Position numbers and translations under genes: made by a program
Part shown: positions 7,797 to 14,683 of the stretch, piece after piece
Numbering within the stretch: position 1 is the first letter of the stretch
Layout of the letters: each line of letters opens with the position of its first letter
DNA from: CAKXIK01 sp050947015
GTDB taxonomy: Bacteria > Bacillota > Clostridia > Oscillospirales > Acutalibacteraceae
DNA length: 17,537 nt
Assembly (NCBI GenBank): GCA_050947015.1
Contig: JBMNVT010000029.1
Location: 1 to 17,537, forward strand
Reading direction: 5' to 3'
Notes under the pieces: generated by a model
What the model was told of the DNA's origin: nothing
The model's input: only the letters and a program-made list of their open reading frames with translations
Database searches by the model: none

Positions 7797-7937
7797 ATAC
7801 ATGTCCTCTCTTAACCGGATTCGTTAAAATTCAGAGTCTGCGGAGAAATCCGGTAATCTTCATAAACAGAACGTTGAGCCTGCCGGGAACCGGAAGGCTC
7901 AACGAACGAAAACGCTTAAATTTCCCGCGTCGGGCAA
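7797..7937 (-). other. intercistronic region with a strong hairpin between binding protein and permeases
   Basis: On the minus strand CGTTGAGCC (7896-7904) pairs with GGCTCAACG (7872-7880), extended by an inner CCGG/CCGG pairing. No U-run follows, so this is not a classical terminator. A second inverted repeat, ACCGGATT/AATCCGGT (7847-7854 with 7814-7821), ends just before the oppB ribosome site. Hairpins at this point commonly protect the binding-protein mRNA and reduce read-through into permease genes; that role is inferred here. Confidence 0.6.
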
Positions 7938-10349
7938 TTATTTTGCTTCATAGTTTTCCAGATTTTCAATTTCACGCATCCAACCGTAATAGGTGGTGAT
8001 ATCCTTCGGCAGGGTATCCACATTCACACGGCTCGTGCTGAACACAACAAAGTCTTTGCGCTGGTAAACCGGCAGCTCAACGCCCCAGTCAAGAATGATA
8101 TTCAGGCATTCTTTATAGACACTCTTGCGGTAAGACTGGTCATCGCTGGTGCGGGCGTCCATAATCTTCGCATCCAAATCGGCGTCGGCGATCGCGTAGC
8201 TGTTGGAATCCGTTCCGCCCTTGCCGACGATGTTGCTGCTGTGGTAAATCTGATACAGATCAGGATCGATCGTAGCCTGCCAGGCAGCAACCCACATTTC
8301 CTGCGTGCCGGCTTCAATTTTGTCCCACAGAATATTGCCATCCGCCGGATCGTTAATGGTCAGTGTAATACCAATCTTTTCCAAGGCAGCCTTGGCGTTG
8401 GTCAGAATACCGAAGGACGGATGGTCGCCGGCACCGTCAGCGCCAATGATAATTTCGTACTCCATTTTTGCGCCTTGCGGAGCAGCGGTAACCTTACCGC
8501 CGGAAACGGTATAACCTGCAGCCTCAAAGAAGGTGAGCGCCGCCTTCAGCGCAGCGTCATATTTCGCGTCGGCGTTCATATCGGAGGTGTAAATATCGTT
8601 GCCTTGAGCATCCACGGAATAAGCGGTGCGGTAGCCGTCGTCCGATTTCTGCGGAGCAGCCCAGGAGGTGCTGGAAATCGGGTAATTGATCACGTCGGCA
8701 AGCTCGCCGTAGTAACTGTCGATGGAAACGTCACGGTAAACGGAAAGCACGGTCATAAATGCTTTGCGCAGGTTCTTGGACGCATCGGAAGCCGCGTCGT
8801 CGCCAACCTTGACGGTGTTGGCGTTGATACCAATATAGCCGTAGCCAAGGTTATCCACCATGTTGGTAGTAATGGTGTTGCCGGTGACTTCGCCATTGGA
8901 GTTGTATCCCTTGATTTCGTTCATGGTCTGCGCGGAGCCTGCCGGGTCGCTGATATCGATGGTACCGTTGTAAAGGCCGGGAACCTTATCTGCATTGGCG
9001 GTCTCTTTAAACTGAATATTCTGAATCTTGGGAGCACCCTTGTAGTAATTCTCGTTGGCCTCAAAATAAACGGTCTTGTTTTCGTATTTCACAAATTTGT
9101 AAGCACCGGCGCCCAACGGAGTAGTTGTTTTGGATTTTACACCGGAAAGGTCGCCGAAATCGAAGCCAAACTTGTTGTTGTCATAATCATATTTCGCCTT
9201 GTCGCCGTAATAGTGCAACGGAGCAACCGAAATGCCGCAAATCTGATAAATTGCAGCGGCATCATAACCGTTGGTCTTTACTTCAACGGAATACTCTCCG
9301 GTTTTTTTAATACCGCTGATGTTCGGCACGCCTGCGCCGTTCATGGATTCATCCTTCGGGCCATAGGTGCTGATGAAGGTCTCCACGCAATTGCCGGCGA
9401 TGTCGGTGCTGTCAGGGGATTCGCCCGCGGCAACATAATCGACAACACTGCCGTCATAAGCCGTTTTTACCTCGGCAAGAAAATCTTCCATGGTCGGATA
9501 GGTTCCGCCTGCAACATCCCACGTTTTCCCGGAAACACCAGTCAGAGTGCCGTCTTTCATCGTGCCGAAACCCCAGGCCCCCATGCCAAACGCAACGGCA
9601 TAGCCAGCGTCATCCAGCTTGTCCTCGTCAAAACCGAGATCGGCAGCCGCGGAAGCATACTCCGAAACACAGGTGTCCACAACGGATTGCAGATCGGCGG
9701 CCCACTGGGCATCGACAATCTCCCAGAAGCCCTTCTGCTGTTCTTCTGTCCACGCATCGGAGGACGACCACGCATGATCTGCACCGGCCGCCAGAATCTT
9801 TTCGCCAAAATCCTTATATTTGGCGTAAACCTCGTCGCTGGTCTGCGTGCGGTAGCTTTGCATGCCAATAATCGGCGTAGAATACAGAGTTGAAGATCCG
9901 TCGTAGGACGGGTCTGCCAAAACATAATAAGTGAAAATCACGTCGTCGGCAGTTACTTTTTCACCGTCGCTGAATTTCAGGTCGTCACGCATCTGAATCG
10001 TATAGGTGGTAACATTAGCGGTCTTATCATAATTAACAGCAATATCCGCCGGGCCGGTATAAGTGTACTTGGTACCGTTATACTCGACGGTTTCACCCTT
10101 GATCGCCTTATAGATCGTTCCACCGGAACGATCCGTGGTCATCAGGCTGATGCTGACCATATCGACAACATCCTGATCGTAGTCTGTCTTTGCAAAAAAC
10201 GGGCTGAACTTCTGGCTGAACGGGGAATAACCCACGACCAGCGGGGTGGTGAGCTTTTTCACGCTGGTGTTTTTACAGGCGGCGAACGCCGGAACAAGCA
10301 TCAGCGCAGCAAGCGTGAGGGCGGCTGCTCTCTTGAATAGTTTGCGCAT
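7938..10349 (-). CDS. oppA: oligopeptide-binding lipoprotein of the ABC transporter (SBP_bac_5), oversized
   Basis: This 803-residue extracellular solute-binding lipoprotein captures peptides for the OppBC channel. The signal peptide MRKLFKRAAA ends in a lipobox AFAAC, giving lipidated Cys25. Family hallmarks follow: FSDGEKVTADDVIFTYYVL (about 126-144), the lobe-two start TPLGAGAYKFVKY (409-421), FEANENYYKGAPKI, and the C-terminal DPDLYQIYHSSN with a Lys/Asp-rich end. Normal members have about 500-560 residues. The excess is mainly a roughly 175-residue block between about 165 and 340, rich in Ala, Asp and Trp, where the family normally has only a short linker. The ATG at 10349 is chosen because GGAGGAG lies six bases upstream; an ATG at 10364 in frame overlaps that site. 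The gene heads the operon and has its own strong promoter and a structured leader. Confidence 0.92.
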   Translation of the reverse strand: MRKLFKRAAALTLAALMLVPAFAACKNTSVKKLTTPLVVGYSPFSQKFSPFFAKTDYDQDVVDMVSISLMTTDRSGGTIYKAIKGETVEYNGTKYTYTGPADIAVNYDKTANVTTYTIQMRDDLKFSDGEKVTADDVIFTYYVLADPSYDGSSTLYSTPIIGMQSYRTQTSDEVYAKYKDFGEKILAAGADHAWSSSDAWTEEQQKGFWEIVDAQWAADLQSVVDTCVSEYASAAADLGFDEDKLDDAGYAVAFGMGAWGFGTMKDGTLTGVSGKTWDVAGGTYPTMEDFLAEVKTAYDGSVVDYVAAGESPDSTDIAGNCVETFISTYGPKDESMNGAGVPNISGIKKTGEYSVEVKTNGYDAAAIYQICGISVAPLHYYGDKAKYDYDNNKFGFDFGDLSGVKSKTTTPLGAGAYKFVKYENKTVYFEANENYYKGAPKIQNIQFKETANADKVPGLYNGTIDISDPAGSAQTMNEIKGYNSNGEVTGNTITTNMVDNLGYGYIGINANTVKVGDDAASDASKNLRKAFMTVLSVYRDVSIDSYYGELADVINYPISSTSWAAPQKSDDGYRTAYSVDAQGNDIYTSDMNADAKYDAALKAALTFFEAAGYTVSGGKVTAAPQGAKMEYEIIIGADGAGDHPSFGILTNAKAALEKIGITLTINDPADGNILWDKIEAGTQEMWVAAWQATIDPDLYQIYHSSNIVGKGGTDSNSYAIADADLDAKIMDARTSDDQSYRKSVYKECLNIILDWGVELPVYQRKDFVVFSTSRVNVDTLPKDITTYYGWMREIENLENYEAK

Positions 10350-10388
10350 TTTCTTCTCCTCCATGTATATTTTTTGACATATTGTGCG

Positions 10389-10443
10389 GCAGGCGCAAAA
10401 GTCATCGCTTTACCGCGCTACATGTTTACCACTTTGCACCTGC
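10389..10443 (-). promoter_or_regulatory. stem-loop in the 5' leader of the peptide transporter operon
   Basis: In the minus-strand leader GCAGGTGCAAAGT (10431-10443) pairs with ACTTTTGCGCCTGC (10389-10402) through about 13 pairs with one G-U and one bulge, around a 28-base loop. It starts about 60 bases into the predicted transcript and ends about 27 bases before the ribosome site. No U-run follows, so it is more likely to affect stability or translation than termination. It matches no riboswitch class I recognise. Confidence 0.45.
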
Positions 10444-10511
10444 ATTCTTGTATCATGCTAACATGTCATAATGTAGTCAAATATAAAACAACACAGGATA
10501 AAGTTTTCACA

Positions 10512-10540
10512 ATAATAACACATTTCAGAGCCGGTGTCAA
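10512..10540 (-). promoter_or_regulatory. sigma-A promoter of the peptide transporter operon
   Basis: A perfect -35 TTGACA (10535-10540), a 17-base spacer and a -10 TATTAT (10512-10517) lie on the minus strand. The predicted transcript start near 10505 gives a leader of about 155 bases. A weaker second candidate is TTGACT (10475-10480) with CATGAT 17 bases further on. The rest of the 260-base gap holds AT-rich sequence and a weak inverted repeat (10572-10578 with 10593-10599) after the end of the next gene. Confidence 0.72.
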
Positions 10541-10609
10541 TCGGAGCAAAGCGATAAATTATTTTTTCATTATGAATTATTTGATTTCCAAAAATTCATT
10601 CGTATTGAC

Positions 10610-11155
10610 CTATGCATTGGAAACAACCGTGTGGCGAATTCGGCGAACCAACAGAAAAAGTGCAAGATTATCAGCAAAAATTCCAGTTAATCCAAGCAAA
10701 AACATTAATTCACTCGTTGCATAATTTGCAGGATTTTGAATTAAAAATATCATCTCCCCCGCCATCCCCACTGCAGCAAAAGCGAAGGCAACAACAGAGC
10801 TTTTGCGAAGACGAAGCAAAGAATTATGGAAAATATCAATTGGCATCTTGTCTGGCGAAAATAAAAGTCGAAAAATAGCAAACACTTCAAAAACAATTGG
10901 AAAAGATGTCGCAAAAAAGGGGAGCAGCACATAATATTGGCGGCTGCCCGCCGTGTTGAGCAGCCCAACCAGAATAAACAGCGCGACAGAACCGGAAATC
11001 AACAGCGAGCAGATGACTTTAGTTGCTAATTTTTGTTGTGGCGTCCACTGCGGGCAATAATAGTCTCCCTTGTAAATAATCTCTTCCCGCACGGAACCAT
11101 CCGGCAGTGTAATTTGCCGTACTTCATAATTTTGGGTATAAAGCTTTTTATTCAT
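10610..11155 (-). CDS. four-helix integral membrane protein, function unknown
   Basis: This 181-residue protein begins with a polar, probably cytoplasmic segment of about 40 residues (LPDGSVREEIIYKGDYYCPQ). Four hydrophobic helices follow at about 45-69, 75-100, 121-141 and 150-172, and the protein ends with RRIRHTVVSNA. I recognise no family. The ATG at 11155 has the site AAGGAAG about nine bases upstream; a TTG one codon earlier is less likely. It is read in the same direction as the downstream transporter operon, but that operon has its own promoter, so the two are probably separate. No clear promoter is seen upstream. It is longer than chance would give and has plausible helix patterning, so it is probably a real gene. 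Confidence 0.65.
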   Translation of the reverse strand: MNKKLYTQNYEVRQITLPDGSVREEIIYKGDYYCPQWTPQQKLATKVICSLLISGSVALFILVGLLNTAGSRQYYVLLPFFATSFPIVFEVFAIFRLLFSPDKMPIDIFHNSLLRLRKSSVVAFAFAAVGMAGEMIFLIQNPANYATSELMFLLGLTGIFADNLALFLLVRRIRHTVVSNA

Positions 11156-11469
11156 CAAAAGTTCTTCCTTTCACTCGTCTCACTCGTCCGCCGAATCTCC
11201 GCGTTCTGCCGGGTGCCCTGCCGACAGGCCTCAACTGTTTTCCATTGTTATTTTGCCTTATTTACGCCTGTTATGTGTGAACGAAATATGAATGGCGCAG
11301 AGGTTCTCTTCCCGCGGTACAAACCGGACTTGACGCAGTTCCGGCTGTTTGCTGTGTTTCAACAGTTTCTATTTACAATAATTAATGAATATGTAGCGCA
11401 AGGCAAACCCACACTGCCTTCGTGCTGAGACGAGATTTGTCAAGGATTATTTCCCCCTCTGTTTCGTAG

Positions 11470-11488
11470 GGGCGATCATTGATCGCCC
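11470..11488. repeat. perfect palindrome GGGCGATCATTGATCGCCC
   Basis: Nine bases on each side pair perfectly around a single T. It is embedded in CGTAGG...CGC, which resembles short palindromic 'TAGGGGCG...CGCCCG' elements dispersed in some bacterial genomes (recalled, not checked). There is only one copy in this window, it lies between genes, and no U-run flanks it. Confidence 0.5.
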
Positions 11489-11548
11489 GCACTGCACCGC
11501 CGTTTTATTCGGTGGTGAGTAAGTGCGCCACTTGCGCATAGGCGGATA

Positions 11549-11577
11549 TTGAGTTCCAGTATATAATATGATATACT
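11549..11577 (+). promoter_or_regulatory. sigma-A promoter upstream of the broken frame and DUF3795 gene
   Basis: TTGAGT (11549-11554), a 17-base spacer and TATACT (11572-11577) form a good promoter. An inverted repeat AGTATAT/ATATACT spans about 11558-11577 and covers the -10, so it could bind a repressor. A strong ribosome site AAAGGAAGAAGG (11584-11595) leads to the ATG at 11602, not to the DUF3795 start. Confidence 0.6.
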
Positions 11578-11601
11578 TCAACTAAAGGAAGAAGGTGTAT
11601 T

Positions 11602-11723
11602 ATGGCATTATTTTTGACAAGCCATATAGGCGGTTCCGTATCCCTTTCATCGAATGCGGGGTTCAGCTCGTGGATATGGTCTATTTGAGGAAGGAGCTGA
11701 ACCGACGGGATGAAAGGCTTTGA
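11602..11723 (+). pseudogene. remnant of a broken gene: short N-terminal piece joined out of frame to a different piece
   Basis: A good promoter and ribosome site lead to an ATG that reads MALFLTSHIGGS and stops at 11688. The opening resembles the first strand of type-1 glutamine-amidotransferase-like proteins of the peptidase S51 group (LFLTS), but only about 12 residues support this. From about 11637 another frame reads RIPFIECGVQLVDMVYLRKE and runs to TGA at 11723, overlapping the DUF3795 start. The second piece looks protein-like but I cannot name it. The layout suggests a gene that lost its middle, or a join of two genes. It could instead be a leader peptide of 28 codons. Confidence 0.4.
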
Positions 11724-12252
11724 ACGAGGAAATCAACTGCTTTCCCTCTGCGGGCTGAACTGCGGCCTGTGTCCCATGTTTTTGGGCAAGTACTGCGGCG
11801 GCTGCGGCAACGGAAACCAGTCCTGCGCCATCGCCCGATGCAGTCTGGAGCAGGGCAAGATTGAATACTGCTGTGAGTGCAGGCAATACCCCTGCGACAA
11901 ATACGACGGATGCGAAGAGTTCGACTCTTTTATCACTCACCGGCGGCAGCTGGCCGATTTGGAGCGCGCCAAAGAGATTGGCATTGACGCGTACAACCGC
12001 GAGCAAACGGAAAAGAAGCAGATCCTGAATTATTTGCTTGAAAATTATAACGACGGACGAAAAAAGACCTTCTTCTGCGTGGCGGTCAATTTGTTGGCGC
12101 TTGCCGAGCTTCGGGAAGCCATGGCGCAGCTGAGTGCGGTCGATGAACTGCCCATAAAGGAAAAGAGCCGGTACGCGGCAGCGGTGTTTCAGAAAATCGC
12201 CGACAGAAGAAATATGGAGCTAAAACTTCGAAAAAAAACCAGAAGAGAATAA
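11710..12252 (+). CDS. DUF3795 cysteine-rich protein
   Basis: This 180-residue soluble protein has a cysteine-dense N-terminal third typical of DUF3795: CGLNCGLC (Cys14, 18, 21), CGGC (29, 32), Cys39, Cys44, CCEC (54, 55, 57), then PC at 62 and Cys68. The pattern suggests metal binding, probably zinc or iron-sulfur. The C-terminal two thirds is helical and charged and ends in a basic tail (KLRKKTRRE). The biochemical role of the family is unknown. The ATG at 11710 is preceded by a weak, distant AAGGAG, and the start overlaps the end of the broken frame upstream, so translation may have been coupled to the lost gene. An EFR1 ferredoxin gene lies 168 bases downstream on the same strand. Confidence 0.8.
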   Translation: MKGFERGNQLLSLCGLNCGLCPMFLGKYCGGCGNGNQSCAIARCSLEQGKIEYCCECRQYPCDKYDGCEEFDSFITHRRQLADLERAKEIGIDAYNREQTEKKQILNYLLENYNDGRKKTFFCVAVNLLALAELREAMAQLSAVDELPIKEKSRYAAAVFQKIADRRNMELKLRKKTRRE

Positions 12253-12258
12253 CATAAT

Positions 12259-12411
12259 TTGGGTAAATTTACAAATAAGAGGTTTTTTGCCCGGAAGGCC
12301 GAGCCGGCGGCGAATGAGAAACTCCAGACCCGCTTCAGGACATTCACCGGCTGGACGGCGGAGAGCCTCCCGCATGAGATCGACCACTGCGAGGGCATCA
12401 TCATTTCAGGA
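12259..12411 (+). pseudogene. peptide deformylase remnant with the centre deleted
   Basis: The frame from 12259 reads about 51 codons. Its first part, KRFFARKAEPAANEK, resembles the N-terminus of the short clostridial peptide deformylases (FLxQKSEPAT). The second part, RFRTFTGWTAESLPHEIDHC then EGIII, is a good match to their C-terminus with the metal motif HEIDH. The roughly 85 residues between, including the GxGxAA and EGCLS motifs, are absent. The usual Gln before HEIDH is Pro. No stop follows; the frame reads directly into the EFR1 gene, whose own ribosome site starts right after this fragment. Deformylases remove the formyl group from nascent proteins; this piece cannot. Confidence 0.65.
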
Positions 12412-12420
12412 GGGCTGACT

Positions 12421-13179
12421 ATGATCGTATATTTCACCGGGACCGGAAACAGCCGGTACTGTGCCCGGCTGCTTGCGGATCAACTGGACGACGAGTGCAT
12501 CGATTCGTTTCACTTTATCCGGGACGGCATTGCGGCGGAACTGATCTCCGGTAAACCATGGGTATTCGTGGCTCCTACTTACGGTTGGCAGCTGCCCCGC
12601 GTTTTCGTGGATTTCATCCGCAGCGGTTTCTTTCAGGACAGCCAGGACGCCTACTTCGTCATGTCCTGCGGCAGCGAGATTGGCAACGCCGGGTCAAAAA
12701 ACAAGGCGCTCTGTGCGGAAAAAGGATTCCATTACCGCGGAACGCTTCAGGCAGTCATGCCAGAAAACTACATCGCCCTGTTCGACGCGCCCGAAAAGGT
12801 AGAAGCCCTTGAGATTGTGGCCGCCGCACGCCCCGTGCTGGAACACGGTGCCGCCTGTATTCGGGAGGGACGGGATTTTCCCGTTTACAAGGCCGGCGCA
12901 GCAGACAAGCTGAAATCCAGCATTGTCAACGATGTCTTTTATAAGTTCTTTATCAAGGCCAAAGCATTTACCGCCACGGACGCCTGCGTTGGCTGCGGCA
13001 AGTGCGAAAAAGCCTGCCCGTTGGGCAACATTCAAATGAAGGACGGCAAGCCCGTCTGGGGCAACCGCTGCACTCACTGTATGGCATGTATCTGCGGCTG
13101 TCCCTCCGAGGCCATCGAGTACGGCAAGGCCAGCCGTGGCAAGCCCCGCTACCGGTGCCCCGAATATTCAGGCAACTGA
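12421..13179 (+). CDS. EFR1-family ferredoxin with flavodoxin-like domain
   Basis: This 252-residue protein has an N-terminal flavodoxin-like domain starting MIVYFTGTGNSRYCA, where TGTGNS is the phosphate loop for FMN. A C-terminal domain holds two classic [4Fe-4S] motifs: Cys189, 192, 195, 199 followed by Pro, and Cys217, 220, 223, 227 followed by Pro. It would shuttle electrons in the cytoplasm; the partners are unknown. The ATG at 12421 is chosen because AGGAGG lies seven bases upstream. The frame stays open upstream to a TTG at 12259, but that part is a deformylase remnant. A segment (about 160-185) links the domains. No clear terminator follows on this strand. Confidence 0.85.
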   Translation: MIVYFTGTGNSRYCARLLADQLDDECIDSFHFIRDGIAAELISGKPWVFVAPTYGWQLPRVFVDFIRSGFFQDSQDAYFVMSCGSEIGNAGSKNKALCAEKGFHYRGTLQAVMPENYIALFDAPEKVEALEIVAAARPVLEHGAACIREGRDFPVYKAGAADKLKSSIVNDVFYKFFIKAKAFTATDACVGCGKCEKACPLGNIQMKDGKPVWGNRCTHCMACICGCPSEAIEYGKASRGKPRYRCPEYSGN

Positions 13180-13249
13180 CCCCTTCGTTTTTGAGAATCA
13201 GCGACGGAACAAAAGCAAAAAACGCCATTATTCTTAATCTTTTCACAGA

Positions 13250-13301
13250 GAAGGAATAAAACAACCGAACCCGGTAATCGTTCTGCAATCATCGGGTTCG
13301 G
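13250..13301 (-). terminator. Rho-independent terminator of the EIIC-type gene
   Basis: On the minus strand CCGAACCCG (13293-13301) pairs with CGGGTTCGG (13265-13273), followed by TTGTTTTATT. The plus-strand side lacks a U-run, so it serves the minus-strand gene that ends at 13330. Confidence 0.7.
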
Positions 13302-13329
13302 CTGCCGTTCTGTCGATTCAATTGAAAAA

Positions 13330-14394
13330 TCAGAGATCGAGCTTCATGTCGCCCGATTTAATCCAGCCAAGCTTGCGGAACATTTCCGAAAAACCAAATG
13401 CCAGCAGCGCCGGCGCAACAAAGTGCATCAGCACAATCTGCACAATGACGAGCCACGGCTCCTGCGTCTGGGTCATGGTCTGATACGCCATCAGCTGCCC
13501 CACCAGCCCCGCAGTTCCCATCCCGGAGCCTTTTGCATTATTGGTCATTCCCAGAACGGCCGTCGAAATCGGCCCCAGAATCGCCGAAGAAAGAATTGCC
13601 GGCAGCCAGATAACCGGCTTGCGCAAAATATTTGGCACCTGCAGCATGCTGGTGCCAAGCCCCTGCGCAAACAGACCGCCGGCTTTGTTTTCCCGATAGC
13701 TTGCCACGGCAAAGCCGATCATGTTTGCACAACAGCCAACTGTTGCCGCACCGGCCGCAATTCCGGAAAGATTGAGTACAATGCCGATTGCCGCCGAGCT
13801 GATCGGCAACGTGAGGATCATGCCCATCAGCACCGAAACAACAATCCCCATCAAAACGGGCTGCTGCTCGGTACCCCAGTTCACCATGGAACCCAACCCG
13901 GCCATGAACTGCGAAATCGGCGGCCCGAGCACCAGCCCGACCGCAGAACCGGAAACAATGGAAACCATCGGCGTCACGAGAATATCCAGCTTCGTCTTGC
14001 CGGAAACAAGCCTCCCAAGCTCAATTCCGACAAAAGCCGCAATAAACGCCCCAAGCGGTTCCCCGGGGCCCGAAAACTGCATCACACCATCTGCCAACAC
14101 GGTGCCTGCAAGAATTTTGCTGGAAAACGCGCCCACCATGCCGCAGGTCGCCGCGGAAATGGTCACATACGGCGCAGCGTGATACTTGTGCGCAACGCCA
14201 ACGCCGATCCCGGCGCCGGTCAATGCCGCCGCGACCTTACTGATCACCACCAGATACCCACCAAATGTTCCGCCGATCAGGTTCCCAATCTGCTCCAGAA
14301 TGGTGCCGATAATCAGTGTGGAAAACAATCCGGTAGCCATTCCGCTCAGGCCGTCGATAAAAACATGGTTCAAAATTTGTTTCAGCTTTTTCAC
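13330..14394 (-). CDS. PTS EIIC-type membrane transporter (PTS_EIIC_2 family), standalone
   Basis: This 354-residue polytopic membrane protein is rich in Gly and Ala, with about eight to ten hydrophobic segments. Segments such as LSGMATGLFSTLIIGTILEQ near the N-terminus, HKYHAAPYVTISAA, FAQGLGTSMLQVPNI and the FGFSEMFRKLGWI end fit the PTS_EIIC_2 (PF13303) family. Sugar-specific EIIC proteins translocate a sugar during phosphorylation by EIIB and EIIA, but no EIIA, EIIB or sugar-metabolism gene is visible nearby, so substrate and mechanism are open. The GTG at 14394 is chosen: it has AAAGGGAG about ten bases upstream and gives the usual basic start MKKLKQ. The frame extends 57 codons further up, but that part is Arg-rich leader translation and overlaps the promoter. 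Confidence 0.85.
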   Translation of the reverse strand: MKKLKQILNHVFIDGLSGMATGLFSTLIIGTILEQIGNLIGGTFGGYLVVISKVAAALTGAGIGVGVAHKYHAAPYVTISAATCGMVGAFSSKILAGTVLADGVMQFSGPGEPLGAFIAAFVGIELGRLVSGKTKLDILVTPMVSIVSGSAVGLVLGPPISQFMAGLGSMVNWGTEQQPVLMGIVVSVLMGMILTLPISSAAIGIVLNLSGIAAGAATVGCCANMIGFAVASYRENKAGGLFAQGLGTSMLQVPNILRKPVIWLPAILSSAILGPISTAVLGMTNNAKGSGMGTAGLVGQLMAYQTMTQTQEPWLVIVQIVLMHFVAPALLAFGFSEMFRKLGWIKSGDMKLDL

Positions 14395-14524
14395 GAAGAA
14401 ATCTCCCTTTCTCCTCCGTCTCCGGAGCCAATGTGTCTGCGGTAAATTTTCGGATGCGAATGCGATTTTACGGACACATTCGGCTGATGGTAACATTATA
14501 GCGCCGGTTGCTCCCTTTGCACAA
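14395..14524 (-). promoter_or_regulatory. promoter and structured leader of the EIIC-type gene
   Basis: A consensus TATAAT (14495-14500) lies 18 bases after a poor -35 TTGTGC (14519-14524). The predicted leader of about 95 bases contains an imperfect inverted repeat: TGTGTC and following bases near 14463-14478 pair with 14432-14447. No regulator-binding class is recognised. Confidence 0.45.
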
Positions 14525-14619
14525 GAGCCGGCTGCACTTTTTGGCGATTCAACGCAGGAAAACAAAAAATATGTAAAATATTTGTAAACTATTTTGGGTT
14601 TAGCTTCTCATTCCAACGT

Positions 14620-14648
14620 TTGCAAATTTGAATCACAGCAGGTATACT
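14620..14648 (+). promoter_or_regulatory. sigma-A promoter of the methyltransferase gene
   Basis: TTGCAA (14620-14625), 17 bases, and TATACT (14643-14648) form a good promoter. Transcription should begin near 14655, which is after the ATG at 14651. This rules that ATG out and supports the TTG start at 14684. Confidence 0.65.
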
Positions 14649-14683
14649 GAATGACAAACCGTTTGCAAAAAGAGGGTGTTTGT

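Larger units (their letters stand above)
11159..11601. other. gene-poor stretch of about 440 bases
   Basis: No convincing gene is seen on either strand. One plus-strand frame (11033-11428) overlaps the neighbouring membrane protein and looks like chance or decayed coding. The stretch holds a perfect palindrome (11470-11488) and, at its right end, a good plus-strand promoter. It looks like a site of past insertion and decay. Confidence 0.5.

Noticed and set aside
7872..7904. Terminator between binding protein and permease genes
   Set aside because: The stem is strong but no U-run follows it in the transcribed direction, and the permeases have no separate promoter.
8241..9893. 550-codon open frame on the plus strand
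   Set aside because: It is antisense to the well-supported binding-protein gene, has no ribosome site or recognised domain, and follows from codon bias of the true gene.
11033..11428. Plus-strand frame containing RRISAFCRV, which recalls the start of serine recombinases
   Set aside because: Only about nine residues resemble the family, the rest does not, and the frame overlaps a more plausible membrane protein gene.
12259..13179. A single 306-residue ferredoxin protein starting at TTG 12259
   Set aside because: The first 51 codons match deformylase ends, and a strong ribosome site lies right before the ATG at 12421.
13423..14445. 340-codon open frame on the plus strand
   Set aside because: It is antisense to the EIIC-type gene and its composition (His, Asn and Arg rich) is typical of a shadow frame.
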